Assembly (NCBI GenBank): GCA_038203695.1
Contig: JBBRDQ010000223.1
Location: forward strand, 1-8,124
DNA: 8,124 nt
Direction of reading: 5' to 3'
DNA from: M3007 sp038203695
GTDB lineage: Bacteria > Bacteroidota > Bacteroidia > Chitinophagales > Saprospiraceae
Made by a program: the position numbers and the translations under genes. Below the pieces are notes generated by a model. That model was not told where the DNA came from and searched no databases. It saw only the letters and a program-made list of their open reading frames with translations. The stretch's first letter is position 1. Every line of letters starts with the position of its first letter. Positions 6,976 through 8,124 of this stretch are shown piece by piece.

Positions 6976-7371
6976 TCACCCTCTTTTTTCCCGTACATAC
7001 ACCTCCTGGTCTTTGTACTTAGAGGGGCATTTAAGCAGCATATCGGATGCTGTAAAATTTTCACCTTCCATCTGACCGGTCAGTACGATTTGCTCGGAGC
7101 GCTCAAAATCCTGGGGTTTGGCGGCGTGCAATTCTACCCGGCCAACTTGTCCTTTTTCGTCCTTGATATAAAATGCCAGGAAGTTCGGATCTTTTTCGGG
7201 GTTGTATTCCACGGGATGATCTTTCACCAGCAGACCGACCAGCTTCACTTTATCTCCGCTTTGGCGGGCTTGTTCCAGCGTTGCATAGGTAGTCACATCG
7301 CTGCTGGCAGAAATTAAAATGCCGATCGCGATGGCAAGAACGGCGATGCCGATAAGATGTGTCTTTTTCAT
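6976..7371 (-). CDS. ccmE: cytochrome c maturation heme chaperone CcmE, CxxxY variant
   Basis: A membrane-anchored periplasmic protein that carries heme from CcmC to the heme lyase CcmF. The 131-residue product has one N-terminal anchor (about 4-22) and an OB-fold beta domain (about 28-112) with VKLVGLLVKDHPVEYNP (42-58) and VLTGQMEGENFTASDMLLKCPSKY (ends at 119). The heme-attachment site reads C115-P-S-K-Y119, i.e. CxxxY, where E. coli-type proteins have HxxxY. The CxxxY form is known from archaea and Desulfovibrio (the System I* variant) and replaces the usual covalent His-heme bond by one through Cys. The start ATG at 7371 directly opens the anchor (MKKTHLIGIAV). It is the first gene of the operon, with a predicted promoter at 7453-7460 and a leader of about 75 nt. 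Confidence 0.94.
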   Translation of the reverse strand: MKKTHLIGIAVLAIAIGILISASSDVTTYATLEQARQSGDKVKLVGLLVKDHPVEYNPEKDPNFLAFYIKDEKGQVGRVELHAAKPQDFERSEQIVLTGQMEGENFTASDMLLKCPSKYKDQEVYVREKRG

Positions 7372-7452
7372 AACTGAATATGGTTAAAAAGATATTATTG
7401 AACGCTGCTACGAGTTGTAACAACGAAAATGAGGCGTATTATAACTTTACGG

Positions 7453-7460
7453 CAAAATTA
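7453..7460 (-). promoter_or_regulatory. predicted -7 element of the ccmE-ccmF operon promoter
   Basis: On the minus strand this reads TAATTTTG, a full match to TAnnTTTG, 81 bp upstream of the ccmE ATG. No TTG lies at the usual 19-21 bp spacing; the nearest is about 30 bp upstream. Two tandem copies of gcgatttg (plus strand) occupy 7463-7479, immediately upstream of the element, where an activator or repressor could bind. Confidence 0.5.
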
Positions 7461-7462
7461 CA

Positions 7463-7479
7463 GCGATTTGCGCGATTTG
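7463..7479. repeat. short tandem direct repeat in the ccm promoter
   Basis: gcgatttg occurs at 7463-7470 and again at 7472-7479, a 9-bp period. It abuts the predicted ccmE -7 element. An 11-base word from it (7464-7474) recurs in reverse orientation at 1447-1457, in the DUF6580 promoter region. It may be a regulator site or chance. Confidence 0.35.
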
Positions 7480-7620
7480 TCTGTCTTTATCAACATAATT
7501 GTCGACCATTCGTTTTTCATTTTCATTCTAAATTTCTGCTTCCGGCTGCTTTTTCGCAACCGCAAGTTTTAAAGTTCAAAACTTTCAGGTCATTGGGTGC
7601 AATTGCAACAAGTTAAGTGC

Positions 7621-7628
7621 TATTTTTG
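7621..7628 (+). promoter_or_regulatory. predicted -7 element for the gene at the right edge
   Basis: TATTTTTG is a full match to TAnnTTTG and lies 31 bp upstream of the ATG at 7660, giving a leader of about 25 nt. TTG triplets at 7593-7595 and 7603-7605 are 25 and 15 bp upstream, neither at the ideal spacing for a -33 element. The palindrome tgcaattgca overlaps the nearer one. Confidence 0.5.
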
Positions 7629-7659
7629 CCCAAATTCGTTCGCAGACCTCCCGAATACG

Positions 7660-8124
7660 ATGCACGGTTACAAAACATTTCTTTTACTCTTTATAACATT
7701 CCTTTGGGGAAAAGGGTTGGCGCTGGGCCAGTCCAAACCGGTACTTGACTCGCTCAACAACCGCCTTACGCTGCTTACGCAACTCACCCAATCTGATAAT
7801 TACGAACAGGCGCAGCTGGAAGTGGAAGGGCTGCGCGACTTTTTGAAACGCAATCGCATTGCCATTTCGCCCAAAACGCTGACGACTATTTCCGAGATTT
7901 ACCGGCACAACGACGACGACCGCAGTGCGACGCGTTTATTATCCGAGGCGGAACTGGACGCGCGCCGCGACCCCAATCCGGCAACCAAAGCGGCTTTACT
8001 GGCCGTATTAGTGACGGAATGTCGGCGCTGGGAGTTGCCTGATCAGGCGCTTACCTGCCAGCAATTGTTGGCTACAGCCCAAGATTCTCTTACCGCACGC
8101 ACCCGCCGCACCGAAACCTTGCAA
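7660..8124 (+). CDS. exported helix-rich protein, N-terminal part only (possible TPR-type sensor)
   Basis: The frame is open to the window edge, giving 155 residues and no stop. Residues 1-24 look like a signal peptide (hydrophobic core LLLFITFLW, ending ALGQ). The rest is predicted helical with no cysteine-rich, metal or catalytic motif: likely helices at about 31-64, 73-83, 88-101, 107-121 and 127-143, consistent with paired helices of a TPR-like or alpha-solenoid domain (for example NYEQAQLEVEGLRDFL at 47-62). Exported TPR domains of this kind often precede a membrane helix and a kinase, cyclase or DNA-binding output domain in Bacteroidota, but nothing here shows which, if any, follows. 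The start is the first ATG after a good -7 element and directly opens the signal peptide. Confidence 0.75.
   Translation, partial: MHGYKTFLLLFITFLWGKGLALGQSKPVLDSLNNRLTLLTQLTQSDNYEQAQLEVEGLRDFLKRNRIAISPKTLTTISEIYRHNDDDRSATRLLSEAELDARRDPNPATKAALLAVLVTECRRWELPDQALTCQQLLATAQDSLTARTRRTETLQ

Larger units (their letters stand above)
7372..7659. other. 288-bp divergent intergenic region
   Basis: This region separates ccmE (minus) from the edge gene (plus). It is AT-rich and holds the two divergent promoter candidates at 7453-7460 and 7621-7628, a small hairpin (aaagtt at 7571-7576 with aacttt at 7580-7585) and the palindrome tgcaattgca (7598-7607) just upstream of the second promoter. No RNA gene or riboswitch was recognised. 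A 78-codon open frame across it has no family resemblance and is taken as chance. Confidence 0.6.

Noticed and set aside
6692..6979. Minus-strand 95-codon frame spanning the ccmE-ccmF spacer
   Set aside because: It overlaps the start of ccmF out of frame by over 160 bp and shows no conserved-looking sequence.
7380..7616. Plus-strand 78-codon open frame in the intergenic region
   Set aside because: It overlaps both the predicted ccmE promoter and its direct repeats; the protein is low in family signal and looks like translated AT-rich spacer.

Overview
The window is ordinary chromosomal DNA from a member of the Bacteroidota. The evidence is the gene families (a membrane protein of the DUF6580 type, a secreted M1 peptidase ending in an 'AQA-Q' signal-peptide site, CcmE with a CPSKY motif, a very long CcmF), the absence of clear Shine-Dalgarno sequences, and several upstream elements matching the Bacteroidota -7 consensus TAnnTTTG. 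GC content is moderate (roughly half, by eye). A Saprospiria- or Cytophagia-like environmental species is a guess only.

Layout. Positions 1-288 hold a 125-bp tandem repeat (two full copies and a 38-bp third), cut by the left edge of the window. Two minus-strand genes follow, read from right to left: a DUF6580-type membrane protein (854-1405) and an acyl-CoA thioesterase of the hot-dog fold (291-833), separated by 20 bp and probably one transcript. A short divergent promoter region (1406-1572) separates them from a plus-strand gene for a secreted M1-family zinc metallopeptidase (1573-3420). A strong 17-21 bp hairpin (3427-3485) lies between the end of that gene and a convergent minus-strand operon.

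The operon runs from right to left: ccmE (6976-7371), ccmF (3996-6857) and a small four-helix membrane protein of unknown function (3541-3987) that begins 8 bp after the ccmF stop. CcmE is the periplasmic heme chaperone and CcmF the heme lyase of cytochrome c maturation. CcmE carries Cys in place of the usual heme-binding His (CxxxY), and CcmF has a periplasmic domain of about 350 residues before its last helix. Genes for CcmA/B/C/D/G/H are not in the window.

A 288-bp divergent intergenic region (7372-7659) separates ccmE from a plus-strand gene entering the window edge (7660 onward). That gene encodes the N-terminal 155 residues of an exported, helix-rich protein that could be the TPR-like sensor half of a signalling protein.

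No rRNA, tRNA, CRISPR array, insertion sequence or phage gene was seen. I found no clearly new system. The best candidates for follow-up are the unknown membrane protein linked to ccmF, the CxxxY CcmE with an enlarged CcmF, and the 125-bp tandem repeat.
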